A stretch of 64,000 nucleotides of DNA from Spirosoma sp. KUDC1026 (GCF_013375035.1 NZ_CP056032.1:4152001-4216000), one strand, 5' to 3'. Numbered from the stretch's first letter, positions 29,235 through 38,606 are shown. The notes: generated by a model not told the origin, from the sequence alone. Program-made: numbers and translations.

Positions 29235-30893
29235 ATGAAAGCATCAAGACGGAATTTCTTACAGTCACTGGGGGTCGGAGTGGCAGGTTTGGGTGTATCC
29301 CAGCAAACCGTTGCGTCAGCTCCTCGCCCACCGAAAGCGCCCAAGCCATCGGCCGATGAACAGGTCCTGTTCGTGGGCGATACCATTGCGATTGCCAATA
29401 CGGAACACGGCAAGGTCAGGGGGTTTATTCTGCGCGGTGTTCATCAGTTTTTGGGCATTCCCTATGGAGCGGATACATCGGGCAAGAACCGGTTCATGCC
29501 CCCGCAAAAGCCTACGCCCTGGACGGACGTTCGTCCGGCGCTCTGGTGGGGCAACACCGCCCCCCAGATTATGGACAAGCGCTACGCCAACCCTTATGCG
29601 TCCTTTGTTGACCATTGGAACTACGACGACGTATCGGAAGACTGTCTGAAGCTGAACGTGTGGACACCGGCCCTGGATTCGCAGAAACGCCCGGTGGTGG
29701 TCTGGCTGCACGGTGGTGGGTTTGTCAACGGCAACGGCATTGAGCAGGACGGCTACCACGGCGAAAACCTGTCGCGCCTGGGCAACCTCGTTTTCTGTTC
29801 GCTCAACCACCGACTCGGGTCACTAGGCTACACCCAGCTTCAGGCAGCCGGGGGCCATGCCGCATCGGGCAACGTCGGCAATCTGGATATGGTGGCGGCT
29901 CTGGAATGGGTTAAAAACAACATCGCTAATTTCGGCGGAGACCCCAACAACGTAACCATCATCGGACAGTCGGGCGGTGGTGCCAAAGTGACTACGCTAA
30001 TGAATATGCCCTCGGCGAAAGGGTTGTTTCACAAAGCTGTGGCGCTAAGCGGCAGTTCGCTGGCGGGCGTCAACAAAGAATACGCAAATAAGCTGGGACT
30101 GAACGTAATGGAAGAGGCTGGTCTGAAACCCGGTGAGATTGACAAACTTCAGCAGATTCCGTGGCGGCAATATATCGACATCGCCAATCGGGCCGCGGAG
30201 AAAACAGCCGATGAGGCCAAACGACTCAACCTCCAGCGGGGTGGCTTTTCACCCGTCGCCGATGGTACCTACCTGAACGGCGGCCCCTTCTTCGCCGACG
30301 CCAGTCACTTTTCGGCCGACGTTCCGCTACTGGTCTGCTCGACCTTCCACGAGCAAAGCCCAAGCCGGACCGATGCCGCTTTAGAGAACATTTCGATAGC
30401 GGAGGTGAAAGAAAAGCTGAAGCCTCGTTTTGGCGATAAATCCGGCGAGATTGTGGACGCTTACGCCAAGAATTTCCCCAAGGCCCGGCCTATTGAGATC
30501 TGGTCGCTAGTGATGTCAAACCGCAAGAATGCTATTGCTGCGGCCGACGCGAAAGCCTCGCAGCAGAAAGCCCCCGTTTACCTGGCCTGGTTCGGCTGGC
30601 AGCCACCGCTGTTTGATGGTCGGATGCGGGCTTTTCACTGCGACGATATCTGTTTCTGGTTTTACAATACCGATCTGATGCTTACCCACACGGGGGGCGG
30701 CAAACGGCCGAGAACTTTGTCGGAGAAGATGGCAAACTCGTTTATCAGCTTTGTTAAAACCGGCAATCCAAACGGGGGCGGTTTACCCAACTGGAAACCC
30801 TACACCAGTCAAAACGGGGAGACGATGATTCTGGACGACAGCCCCATGCTGGTTAACGACCCCGACCGGGAAGCACGTAAAGCACTGGCTTAG
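29235..30893 (+). CDS. Type-B carboxylesterase with Tat-type signal
   Basis: A 552-residue alpha/beta hydrolase of the COesterase family. The N terminus SRRNFLQSLGVG is a Tat-like export signal. The family signature EDCLKLNVWTP is present, with the oxyanion loop in WLHGGGFVNG. The catalytic Ser is near 246 in GQSGGGA, a probable Glu near 373 (FHEQSPS), and His near 468 (MRAFHCDD). It should hydrolyse carboxylic esters in the periplasm. ATG 29235 fits the signal peptide; an in-frame start 16 codons upstream adds a non-signal leader. Confidence 0.92.
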   Translation: MKASRRNFLQSLGVGVAGLGVSQQTVASAPRPPKAPKPSADEQVLFVGDTIAIANTEHGKVRGFILRGVHQFLGIPYGADTSGKNRFMPPQKPTPWTDVRPALWWGNTAPQIMDKRYANPYASFVDHWNYDDVSEDCLKLNVWTPALDSQKRPVVVWLHGGGFVNGNGIEQDGYHGENLSRLGNLVFCSLNHRLGSLGYTQLQAAGGHAASGNVGNLDMVAALEWVKNNIANFGGDPNNVTIIGQSGGGAKVTTLMNMPSAKGLFHKAVALSGSSLAGVNKEYANKLGLNVMEEAGLKPGEIDKLQQIPWRQYIDIANRAAEKTADEAKRLNLQRGGFSPVADGTYLNGGPFFADASHFSADVPLLVCSTFHEQSPSRTDAALENISIAEVKEKLKPRFGDKSGEIVDAYAKNFPKARPIEIWSLVMSNRKNAIAAADAKASQQKAPVYLAWFGWQPPLFDGRMRAFHCDDICFWFYNTDLMLTHTGGGKRPRTLSEKMANSFISFVKTGNPNGGGLPNWKPYTSQNGETMILDDSPMLVNDPDREARKALA

Positions 30894-30922
30894 GGTGGCT
30901 TTACGTTGATTTTACCGGGCCA

Positions 30923-30970
30923 GAAAGGCTCATAAGGGCAGGCGAACCTATCTGCTCTTGTGAGCCTTTC
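30923..30970 (+). terminator. Stem-loop after the carboxylesterase
   Basis: A 19-bp stem (left arm GAAAGGCTCATAAGGGCAG, two G-T wobbles, ten-base loop) begins 30 bp after the esterase stop. There is no long T run, so termination is likely but not proven. Confidence 0.55.
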
Positions 30971-30995
30971 CTATTGGTGGGTACGTATGATTTAG

Positions 30996-31130
30996 TACAC
31001 TGTAATTTTAAGTTTTATGGCATTTCTGTCGTTCCGAGGAACGAGGAATCTTCGGTAGCAGAGCGCTTTAGCTCCCTTAGCCGGAGATTCCTCGTTCCTC
31101 GGAATGACAGAAAACTCAATTTACACTGTA
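30996..31130. repeat. MITE-like imperfect inverted repeat
   Basis: Two 29-base arms (31023-31051 and 31085-31113) pair with a single mismatch that is a G-T wobble in RNA. The core includes GTTCCGAGGAACGAGGAATC. Outside them the sequence TACACTGTA appears on both sides (30996-31004 and 31122-31130). Because that 9-mer is itself nearly palindromic it can be read either as a target duplication or as the tips of longer terminal repeats. No ORF is inside. It looks like a small non-autonomous mobile element or REP-like hairpin. Confidence 0.65.
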
Positions 31131-31277
31131 GTTAGTTTTCTGTTTTCCCAGCAGATGACCTCTTATCAAAACTACAGGTTGGCTTTATTTTATTGATGAT
31201 TTTCTCCTCAGTGATAAAACACGAACGTCAATTTTCTAACTTTCACCCTGCCGTATTGACTTATTCATCGCCGTCAC

Positions 31278-31652
31278 ATGGACATCCTTCACACCGCAGC
31301 CCTGGCCGTGATTGGGCTTATTGCCCTTCTTCACCTTTATATTCTTTGGCTGGAAATGTTCGCCTGGACCAGTCGTGGTCCAAACGTGTTCAAAAGCCTT
31401 CCTGTCGATCTGTTTCCGGCCACTAAAACGTTGGCGGCCAATCAAGGTTTGTACAACGGCTTTCTGGCGGCCGGCCTTATCTGGTCGCTCCTGATCAGCG
31501 ACCCGGCCTGGCAACGTAACGTCGCTTATTTCTTTCTGGGGTGTGTCGCCGTAGCAGGCCTGTACGGGGCCGCGACCGCGGGTCGGCGAATTCTGTTTGT
31601 GCAGACATTACCGGCGCTGCTGGCGCTGGTGTTGCTGTTCTTATCCAAGTAG
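31278..31652 (+). CDS. DUF1304 family membrane protein
   Basis: A 124-residue protein with four hydrophobic helices. It shows the DUF1304 pattern HLYILWLEMFAWTSRGPNVF in the first helix and loop, ANQGLYNGFLAAGLIW in the second, and AGLYGAATAGRRILFVQTLPALLAL in the last two. The family is integral-membrane and uncharacterised. It stands alone between the inverted-repeat element and the prophage-like locus. Confidence 0.88.
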   Translation: MDILHTAALAVIGLIALLHLYILWLEMFAWTSRGPNVFKSLPVDLFPATKTLAANQGLYNGFLAAGLIWSLLISDPAWQRNVAYFFLGCVAVAGLYGAATAGRRILFVQTLPALLALVLLFLSK

Positions 31653-31713
31653 CACTAGTGTACTAGCGTTCGGCAAGTCAGCAACGCCAACCGCCTGATC
31701 AGTTGCTACGTGT

Positions 31714-32187
31714 TTATCTTCCCAAAACGGTATTGATCAACTCCATAATCGGCGTTTTGATACGTACCCAGAGACTCGTCACTTTCTCGACCCGCTCCAG
31801 GCTGCTGTCGAAACTCCCCGCCGGGTCAGCTTCGATTGTGTCGCCGACCTTGCTGCTCAATCGGATCAACCAGGCAATAAGCTGAATGATAAAATCACCG
31901 ACGAAGGCAATTGCTGCGTAAACACTTTCTGACCGTTTCAATAATCCGATTCCTCCGGCAGCCACTACGTCAGGGGCAAACAGGCAGGCTAACAGGAAAC
32001 CCACTAGCCAGCCGGCCAGGCTGGAGCGCAAAGGCAACTGAGGCCGCGCAAAGCGGATCACAAACGCGCCCGCAGCGGCCGCCAGCCAGTTGCCGGCGTT
32101 CAAAGCTGGCTGGAAGTAGGTCGTCACCCAGTCGGTTAATTCCACTAGTTCAACCAGGTAATCGTAAACGCGTTGAAACCCTGTCAT
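31714..32187 (-). CDS. Small membrane protein divergent from the S24 repressor
   Basis: A 157-158-residue protein with three hydrophobic segments (about residues 33-48, 58-80 and 90-112) and an amphipathic C terminus. It is preceded by an unusually strong Shine-Dalgarno sequence (AAGGAGG, 32194-32200 on the complement). This favours the second of two adjacent ATGs and is atypical for Bacteroidota. Location next to a phage-type repressor suggests a holin-like or superinfection-exclusion role, but no family is recognised. Confidence 0.6.
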   Translation of the reverse strand: MTGFQRVYDYLVELVELTDWVTTYFQPALNAGNWLAAAAGAFVIRFARPQLPLRSSLAGWLVGFLLACLFAPDVVAAGGIGLLKRSESVYAAIAFVGDFIIQLIAWLIRLSSKVGDTIEADPAGSFDSSLERVEKVTSLWVRIKTPIMELINTVLGR

Positions 32188-32220
32188 CATGCCCCTCCTT
32201 TCTGCTTTACTTATCCTGCA

Positions 32221-32282
32221 TAGTTATAAACTAGATTCAAGGTGAATAGTTCAAATGAACTAATTAAAACTTTATTGAACTA
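32221..32282. promoter_or_regulatory. Operator cluster of the S24 repressor
   Basis: Between the divergent genes lie a 7-bp-arm palindrome TAGTTCA-aa-TGAACTA (32247-32262), a related TAGTT-N3-AACTA pair (32221-32233), and a third half site TGAACTA (32276-32282) that touches the repressor's -7 box. This repeated dyad arrangement is what phage repressors bind. Autoregulation is inferred. Confidence 0.6.
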
Positions 32283-32288
32283 TATTTG
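32281..32288 (+). promoter_or_regulatory. -7 box of the S24 repressor promoter
   Basis: TATATTTG matches the Bacteroidota -7 consensus TAnnTTTG exactly and lies 30 bp before the repressor start. It overlaps the last operator half site. No clean -33 TTTG was found. Confidence 0.5.
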
Positions 32289-32317
32289 TTGACATAGCTA
32301 GCCAACTGACCACCGTC

Positions 32318-33004
32318 ATGAATGATAAATCAGCCCGATTAGTCCAGGTACGCGAATTTTTTGGACTCAACCCGAAACAGTTTGCGGATAAATTAGGTGA
32401 GAATTCGTCGAACTATTACCAGATGGAATCGGGTAACCGACGAATAGGTAAGCATAAATCAAACGAACTAATTGCCCGTCTTAATTTAAACCCCATCTGG
32501 TGGGAAACGGGACAGGGAGATATGTTTATGCCGTCGGGCACCGTTGACGTAAAGGCGGTCAATGATGACCTGTATACAGGCCTTGCTTTGCCGTACTACC
32601 CGGTGCCGGTGCAGGGGAGTTTCAATGAAATGTCGGACCCAGAATCGAATTACGGCGCGGCCGAGCAGATCAGAGTGATTATCAGACGAGGAGAAAACGT
32701 TGATCGCAACGTCGTATTTGAAGTGGACGGGGATAGCATGGCCCCTAAATACTCGCGCGGCACCAAGATTCGGTGTAAGCTGGTCCATCCCGGCGACTGG
32801 GAGTACCTGTCATCGGGTGTGTACGCCATCAGTTACGGCGACTCATTTGTCGTTAAACGTATCAAAGACAACGACCTCTCCACCAAGGGCGTTTTAGTAT
32901 TGCACTCCGACAACCCGCTTGTGGGCGGCAGTACCCCCGTCCCTGCCGATCAGATCCGGCATATCTGGAAAGTGCTGCGGATTATAGATTCACCGGCGGA
33001 TTGA
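32318..33004 (+). CDS. XRE-S24 repressor (phage CI/LexA-like)
   Basis: A 228-residue protein. Residues ~5-65 form a helix-turn-helix of XRE type (VREFFGLNPKQFADKLGENSSNYYQMESGNRR). The C-terminal half is an S24 LexA-like peptidase with catalytic Ser140 in VDGDSMAPKYSRG and Lys180 in FVVKRIK. There is no obvious Ala-Gly cleavage site in the linker, so self-cleavage is uncertain. Such proteins control prophage or stress genes. Operators in front of it and a divergent membrane gene support a prophage-derived regulatory unit. Confidence 0.9.
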   Translation: MNDKSARLVQVREFFGLNPKQFADKLGENSSNYYQMESGNRRIGKHKSNELIARLNLNPIWWETGQGDMFMPSGTVDVKAVNDDLYTGLALPYYPVPVQGSFNEMSDPESNYGAAEQIRVIIRRGENVDRNVVFEVDGDSMAPKYSRGTKIRCKLVHPGDWEYLSSGVYAISYGDSFVVKRIKDNDLSTKGVLVLHSDNPLVGGSTPVPADQIRHIWKVLRIIDSPAD

Positions 33005-33370
33005 CTACAATTCACGGCTGCAAAGCCTTTCCTTGCCCTTACTTCCTAAGAAGCTGTTTAACGCTTTGCGGCTAAAGCGATTAGCTCAAACAGCTTCCTG
33101 AGATCATAACGTCTAAAAATCACTAACGTGGTTTGTTAAACTGCACCTAAACTATAAAACTGCTTCCGGAGCAGTAGCAAGGGTATCGACTGCTCACAAA
33201 CCAACCGTAATGAAGGCGGATACTTATTTCAGATAGCCTGTTTAGGCAGTAGGTACAGTAAGGAAATATAATCTACTGATTAAAAGTTAATTAATATACA
33301 CATTTAGAAAATCAAACCATAAATTCATTAAGTATTATTACTCAGCATTATTTATACAATCCTCTTCACT
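33005..33370. other. AT-rich intergenic region with a nested stem-loop
   Basis: No gene is seen in these 365 bp. At 33051-33096 a nested hairpin can form: outer arms AAGCTGTTT and AAACAGCTT, inner arms CGCTTT and AAAGCG. It may terminate the repressor transcript. The remainder is AT-rich and probably contains the promoter of the next small gene. Confidence 0.45.
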
Positions 33371-33571
33371 ATGCACTTCTTACTCACCTTCGTTTGTTTC
33401 TGGTTTTTATTTGCCGGGACGATGGTATTCATCAAAAAGAACCCGGATCTCATTCGTTCTTATTCTTTTCTAACACACTTGGGTAAACGACGCAGACGCA
33501 AAAAGAAAATTAAGGTAGTTCACAAATCGGTTTCCACTCCCGTACCCACCCTTCGTCCCCAGTTTAGCTGA
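33371..33571 (+). CDS. Small single-helix protein with basic tail
   Basis: Encodes 66 residues: one N-terminal hydrophobic segment (residues 3-21) followed by a strongly basic patch (KRRRRKKKIK, around residues 39-48). Composition is consistent with a small membrane-anchored protein, but no family is recognised and the frame could be fortuitous. Confidence 0.35.
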   Translation: MHFLLTFVCFWFLFAGTMVFIKKNPDLIRSYSFLTHLGKRRRRKKKIKVVHKSVSTPVPTLRPQFS

Positions 33572-33715
33572 TACTTGCCTGCACTCGAACTCTGTTACGT
33601 TGAGAACGTACTAAAACAACCCCCTGGTTGATGATTGATTGTCAAATACTTACAGATTAGTGCCGAGGCCATCATAGCCTACCCGTATTATCTGCCTGCA
33701 CCTATCACCTACTTT

Positions 33716-34231
33716 ATGAAGCAATTGCACTATTTGACCTCCCTCTGCATGGTGTTATTGACGATTCTTCTTGCCTGCCGGGAGACTATTACCGTACAAC
33801 CTCTGCCAGAATCTGCTAAGCCCCTCAGCCTGACAGGCGATTACCTGATTACTGGGACAACCAGTTATACTATTGATGGCGCAACGAGTTCTGAACCTCT
33901 GTCGGGTACATTGAGCGTTTTCTCCGATGAAACAGGAAAACGCTATTTTTTCAGCGAGAAGACGAAGAACAGTAAGATCAATTTTCTAACCAATCATTCG
34001 AATGGTAGCTTCGGCATCGAAACGGTTCAGGATTTTGCCAAGGTAGGTAATACGACCTATTACGGAAATTCCGATAATAACTCAAAAGGAACAGCCGGTA
34101 AGGGTACTATTCAGTACGATCGGTACGCAAACCCCCAAAGTGTTGGTATCACGTCTCCGGATGGAGAGCGAATAACATTCAGCAAGAAAATACGTAAGCA
34201 TGTTAATGTTATAGCCGCCAAGATTGACTAA
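33716..34231 (+). CDS. Hypothetical lipoprotein
   Basis: A 171-residue lipoprotein (signal ending ILLAC near residue 21) whose mature part is predicted to be mainly beta strand, with GDYLITGTTSYTIDG and SGTLSVFSDETGKRY. It is rich in Thr, Ser and Asn. ATG 33716 is chosen because it puts a standard lipoprotein signal at the N terminus; an upstream in-frame start would bury it. No family recognised. Confidence 0.65.
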   Translation: MKQLHYLTSLCMVLLTILLACRETITVQPLPESAKPLSLTGDYLITGTTSYTIDGATSSEPLSGTLSVFSDETGKRYFFSEKTKNSKINFLTNHSNGSFGIETVQDFAKVGNTTYYGNSDNNSKGTAGKGTIQYDRYANPQSVGITSPDGERITFSKKIRKHVNVIAAKID

Positions 34232-34470
34232 TAAGCGCTGCAAGTGTTTTCCTTGATTTTATACAAGCAATTTGCGGCCAATAAAGCAGGTAGGGGCTTT
34301 TTTGTGTGGTCAGGAAGTAAATTGTCTGGATTCAACTTCCTGTGCGTTTGACCCGTTGACATCAGTTACAGCAACATCCTTTGACTTTCTGCTGACATAA
34401 GGTTGTCACCAGGATTCAGCTACTTTGCAGCAGTGATCGACTGATGTTTCCCTGTTAAACCCCAGCGCCG

Positions 34471-34887
34471 ATGAAACTGCATACAACCAACTACATCAAT
34501 ACATTTATCGAAGTGGCCGACGATAGTCCGGCTCTGCAGGGCGAAATTCCGCCCCGTAAAGACGGCACCCTCTCAATTGCGACCCGGCAGTTTGACTTGA
34601 TACGCGAGAACCCGTACCAATTTACCTCCGACGATGTGCTGTTTGCTATCCATGCTCAGAAAAATGACCTCGCAGACAGTGAACATCCGGAAGCCAGACA
34701 ACAGTTTTTTTCAAAAGGTCAGGCCTGTTTTCGTTCGTCACCGCTGACCAAGCGTTACGGCTGGGGCGTTCACAGCAATGAGGCCGGAAAGATTGCCCTT
34801 TACGCTATCGACTCCGCAGAATATACCCGGCTGGCCAACGACGCTACGCTCAAACACGTAAAAGCAATGCGATCGAAAAGGGCATAG
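34471..34887 (+). CDS. DUF6157 family protein
   Basis: A 138-residue soluble protein that matches DUF6157: HTTNYINTFIEVADDSPAL at the N terminus, then FDLIRENPYQFTSDDVLF and RSSPLTKRYGWGVHSN. Length is normal. Function of the family is unknown. A TACTTTG box at 34421-34427 lies 44 bp upstream and could be its -7 element. Confidence 0.85.
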   Translation: MKLHTTNYINTFIEVADDSPALQGEIPPRKDGTLSIATRQFDLIRENPYQFTSDDVLFAIHAQKNDLADSEHPEARQQFFSKGQACFRSSPLTKRYGWGVHSNEAGKIALYAIDSAEYTRLANDATLKHVKAMRSKRA

Positions 34888-35041
34888 TATGGCTCTTTAC
34901 CCCTGGATTGTCGACGGATCAGTACGTTACCAGCGGATAACCTCGTAGGTACCTATCGGCAGACCGTACGTCTAATCGGCGGTGAACCTGGTTTTAACTT
35001 TTCAACGTGGATAGGCCAGTAGAACAAAACTGGCGCAGTTT

Positions 35042-35049
35042 TACATTTG
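35042..35049 (+). promoter_or_regulatory. Candidate -7 box for the glycoside hydrolase gene
   Basis: TACATTTG fits TAnnTTTG and lies 88 bp before the start codon. No convincing -33 element was found, so this is tentative. Confidence 0.35.
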
Positions 35050-35137
35050 CCCAGTCAGGAAAACCAAAATTGGGCTATGGCTGCGTTATTAGAATCCGGC
35101 CGGTCCGGTCTTTTCTGCAGACGTCTATCGTGGTACA

Positions 35138-36994
35138 ATGAACAAACTTCGCCTGCTTGCTTCCATCCTGAGTCCTTCTCTGCTTATTCTTGTCTGCAGC
35201 GGTCTGCTTATCTCGTGCGCCAGCCAGAAAACGAACCTCTACGATAAGGAACTTGCCAGGTTGAGGAATACGGCGAAGGGTACGTTGTCCAGCCAGATCG
35301 ATGAATTTAACGCGTACACAAATCGCCCCCCGTCCGACGGGCCGTTCAACGCCACCAACAACAAAGCGTTTTTGCTGGCAAACATACCACTCTTCAGTAG
35401 CTCGGATAGTGCCCTCGCCAAGGTGTATAATTACCGGTGGTGGATGATCAGCAAGCATTTGAAGGAGTACGACGACCCGGCGGATAAGCAACGGTACTGG
35501 GTAGTTACCGAGTTCTTTGGCGTGAAACCATGGGCCTCACTGAGCGGGGCCATCACCTGCCCGGCCGGTCACCAGTTTTACGATGTACGGTGGCTGAGGG
35601 ACGATAAATTCTTGAAATCCTACGCCGATTATTTTATGCAGGGCTCTGCCTCGCGCCTACCCCAGCGGGAGAACGGCAATTTTCTGACGTATCTGAGCCG
35701 CCCCGAAAGTCACCACTTTTCGAGCTGGATGGTCAACGGTATTGAAGCATTTCTGAAAATCCACCCCGATAGACAGTGGCTTCACAGCCGGTTGCCTGCC
35801 CTGGAGAAACACCAGCAGGTCTGGGATAGCCTGTTTACGGTGAAGGTGCCAGCCGCCAAAACCGCGGGCATGTATAAAATTCTTGACCTGTACGACGGCA
35901 TGGAATTCAGCCTCTCGGCCGTACTGGGCCTTATTGAAAGCCAGGGAGCCTACAGCCTGTACACGAAAGACAACTGGCGAAATTATTACCTGGGCTGGGG
36001 CACGACAGCTAATGCCGAACGATCGGAGCAGGCCAAGCAATATCCCACGGCTTTTCGAAAAGGATACCCCGATTTTTACCTGGTTCGGCCGTCGGTCAAT
36101 AGTTACGCGTACGGCAATCTGCAGGCGCTGGCGAATCTCTACCAGATTGATGAAGCCAGTACCCTGTCGAACAGCCAGGCAGGCAAAGCAGCTTACTACT
36201 CCTCAAGAGCTGAAGCTATCCGGCAGAAGGTACTGGACGTACTCTGGCAGAAAGACGACCAGTTTTTCACTACGTACAGCGCGGGCGACAACCAGTTTGG
36301 GATTCGCGATTACCAGGCCAGAGTTCGGGAATCGGTTGGCTATACGCCCTGGTATTTTAACCTGATACCGACCAGGAACTACACTGCCTATAGCCGGGCC
36401 TGGGATATGTTTTCTTCGCGGAACGGCTTTTACAACGTAGCGGGTATGACCACCGCCGAGCAGCAGCACCCGTACTATAACGAACAGGCCTATGCCTGGA
36501 ATGGCCGCGGCTGGCCATTCGAAAACTCGGTGGTTTACAAAGGATACGCCAACTACCTGCGCAACTACAAACGGACGAGCACGCTCGCCGAGCGACAACT
36601 ACTCTATGATTATATTGATAAACTGGCCCGAATGCACGGGACCGATCAGCTTAACATCGGTGAGTGGTATATTCCCAGCAACGGAAAAACGTTTGGCGGT
36701 GAGTCCGACTATTTTCATTCAACTTTTCCCGATATTATCATTGAGGACCTGATCGGCTTCAAATCCTCCCTGGACAATACGTTTTCGATTGCCCCCCTGG
36801 TGCCTGAGGATAAATGGGACTCGTTTTACCTGGGCAATATCCGCTACCACGGCCATGATGTTGATATCGTCTGGAAGCGGGACTGGCAGCCTGATAAACC
36901 GGGGAATCAACCCCAGCTATGCATCTGGGTCGACAGCAGGCTGGTTGCCAGTCAGCCTGCACTCCATAACGAGCTTACAGTCCGATTGCCCTGA
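35138..36994 (+). CDS. MGH1-like glycoside hydrolase, lipoprotein
   Basis: A 618-residue lipoprotein (signal ending LLISC near residue 28) with an (alpha/alpha)6-barrel of the MGH1/GH63-like type. Recognisable blocks are RPSVNSYAYGNLQALANLY near residue 325, then TPWYFNLIPTRNYTAY, and YYNEQAYAWNGRGWPFENSV around residues 445-465, which carries acidic and aromatic residues of the presumed active site. The substrate is probably an alpha-linked oligosaccharide or a glycosylglycerate; this cannot be settled from sequence alone. It is exported and membrane-anchored, so it acts on extracellular or periplasmic sugar. Confidence 0.82.
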   Translation: MNKLRLLASILSPSLLILVCSGLLISCASQKTNLYDKELARLRNTAKGTLSSQIDEFNAYTNRPPSDGPFNATNNKAFLLANIPLFSSSDSALAKVYNYRWWMISKHLKEYDDPADKQRYWVVTEFFGVKPWASLSGAITCPAGHQFYDVRWLRDDKFLKSYADYFMQGSASRLPQRENGNFLTYLSRPESHHFSSWMVNGIEAFLKIHPDRQWLHSRLPALEKHQQVWDSLFTVKVPAAKTAGMYKILDLYDGMEFSLSAVLGLIESQGAYSLYTKDNWRNYYLGWGTTANAERSEQAKQYPTAFRKGYPDFYLVRPSVNSYAYGNLQALANLYQIDEASTLSNSQAGKAAYYSSRAEAIRQKVLDVLWQKDDQFFTTYSAGDNQFGIRDYQARVRESVGYTPWYFNLIPTRNYTAYSRAWDMFSSRNGFYNVAGMTTAEQQHPYYNEQAYAWNGRGWPFENSVVYKGYANYLRNYKRTSTLAERQLLYDYIDKLARMHGTDQLNIGEWYIPSNGKTFGGESDYFHSTFPDIIIEDLIGFKSSLDNTFSIAPLVPEDKWDSFYLGNIRYHGHDVDIVWKRDWQPDKPGNQPQLCIWVDSRLVASQPALHNELTVRLP

Positions 36995-37183
36995 CCGGGT
37001 TCAGGAGTATACTGGCTGGCGGTTTCGGGTCTGGTTAGCTTCCGCTAAATAGCCAGAGTCGACTGACCGGGACCCAATTAAGTCTGGTAGACACCCTAGT
37101 CGGACAGTTAGCAAACCAGAGGTGTTAAAATCCAATAATGACTTCAGTACGTATGTCTTTTCACAACAAACTAGTGAATCTAC

Positions 37184-37504
37184 ATGCATCATATTCGATT
37201 AATAGATTTAATCGATAGAATTATTTATTTGTCAGGAGAAGCCAACTACACCCGCGTTCATTTCCTCCAGGATAAAGACCTGATTGTGTGCAAAACCCTA
37301 AGTCAGTGCGTCGATCAGCTTCCCGGCTTTATCCGTCTTCATAAACAGCACGCCATCAATCCCCGGTTTCTTAAAAGGGTGACTATTGTGGATTCAAAGT
37401 CCGCACACGTCCTCATCGGCGATAAACAGCTACCCATCAGCCGGCGACGCCTGAAAGACGTAATGGAGCAAATCTGGCAGAGTAATGCATTGAGCAGTGA
37501 ATAA
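37184..37504 (+). CDS. LytTR DNA-binding protein without receiver domain
   Basis: A 106-residue protein consisting of just a LytTR domain: IIYLSGEANYTRVHF, the linker strand KTLSQCVDQLP, then FIRLHKQHAINPRFLKRV and the final ISRRRLKDVMEQ. The usual N-terminal receiver is absent. Such single-domain proteins bind direct repeats and are often controlled by other partners. It sits 190 bp after the glycoside hydrolase gene, on the same strand, so it may regulate neighbours. Confidence 0.88.
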   Translation: MHHIRLIDLIDRIIYLSGEANYTRVHFLQDKDLIVCKTLSQCVDQLPGFIRLHKQHAINPRFLKRVTIVDSKSAHVLIGDKQLPISRRRLKDVMEQIWQSNALSSE

Positions 37505-37657
37505 ACCAGTTGCACCAGTTCTGTTGATCGGCTATCAGGATAGGACGTATAGCTAAGCGATGAATCGTTGGCGACAGCATCGACAAACGGCAAACGAGAG
37601 GTCCGCCAGCGTGTCACAGGAAGCCAGCAATACCAACCCCCGTCGCCCTACAGGCTT

Positions 37658-38056
37658 CTATTCCGATACTGCCCGCTCAATGCGGACCGTAGCGGATGTG
37701 GTTAACGGATTGGCGGTACCCACCTGAATGGGCAGAATGGCAACCATCGATCTAGCTTCCAGCGACTGGGGCAGAGTAACGTGTTCCGTACCAATCCGGT
37801 GATAGTGGGCATCGTAATAATCAAAGCGAACCTGTATCTGCCGGTAGCCGTGCTCACGGGAGGTGTTGGTTATTGAAAAGGTATGTTCGTTACGTTGAAT
37901 GCCAGTTCTGTTACCTGCTGGCTGGGGCTTCCAGGATATCCGGTCAACCAACAGGTCCCGAACGGCATCCGGCTTGCTTTGATACGAAGGTTTACTTTTT
38001 TGGCATGAGACGGCAACAAGGATGAAAAACAGGTAGCTTATTTTTAGAGGGTTCAT
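37658..38056 (-). CDS. Hypothetical lipoprotein
   Basis: A 132-residue lipoprotein (signal ending LVAVSC). The mature part has alternating beta strands with a central EHTFSITNTSREHG and RFDYYDAHYHRIG, suggesting an immunoglobulin-like or FxLYD-type fold, but I do not recognise a family. ATG 38056 is chosen because the signal peptide begins there. Confidence 0.65.
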   Translation of the reverse strand: MNPLKISYLFFILVAVSCQKSKPSYQSKPDAVRDLLVDRISWKPQPAGNRTGIQRNEHTFSITNTSREHGYRQIQVRFDYYDAHYHRIGTEHVTLPQSLEARSMVAILPIQVGTANPLTTSATVRIERAVSE

Positions 38057-38180
38057 ACATGCTGGCTTATCAATTATTACTGGTCTCGCCCGGCACAAAG
38101 ATCAGCTGGTTTTGGCGCGAAAGATCACCAATATTACGTAGTTAAGCCAGTTGTCCGTTGCTATATCCGGCTTTACTGCC

Positions 38181-38378
38181 ATGCACATACAACTCAGGGA
38201 GCCTAGTAAAAAGCTGGAGGCATTAACTGAAGACGAGTTTGCCTGTGTACTCTCCCACTTTAAGCTGGTATTTTCCCGTTCATCATCCAGGAAGGCCAAC
38301 TCGCCCGGCGTCAGACTTTTTTTAACCAGACTCAAACTACCCTGTTGCTGGAATGCCTGTTCGAACCCTGATAGTTGA
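38181..38378 (+). pseudogene. Possible remnant of an IS5-type transposase N terminus
   Basis: A 65-codon frame whose first part (KKLEALTEDEFACVLSHFK) resembles the N-terminal helper domain of IS5-type transposases found in Bacteroidota, in which a LTxxEFxxLLPxF pattern is common. The rest is low-quality and no catalytic domain follows. The surrounding 550 bp (38057-38606) holds no intact gene. The assignment is tentative. Confidence 0.28.
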
Positions 38379-38606
38379 GCTGGAAGCGACCGTTGTCAGA
38401 TAAATAGTAACAGTCCGAACAAATAGCTTCGCGGTTTTACGCCCATCAACGTTCCTGGAATTGGGTAAGCATATCCCTATCGTTTCGTCTAGCAGCCGGA
38501 AGAGTGGACAAACGGTGGGTCTGGACACTAACTTTATCAACTACTATACACATCCCATTCCAACCCTTTTCGTCCTGCTTCGGTCTTCATCACAAAAGAC
38601 CAATCC

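Noticed and set aside
38102-38335. 77-codon frame on the minus strand
   Set aside because: It lies antisense to a possible transposase remnant, has no motif and an unnatural composition.
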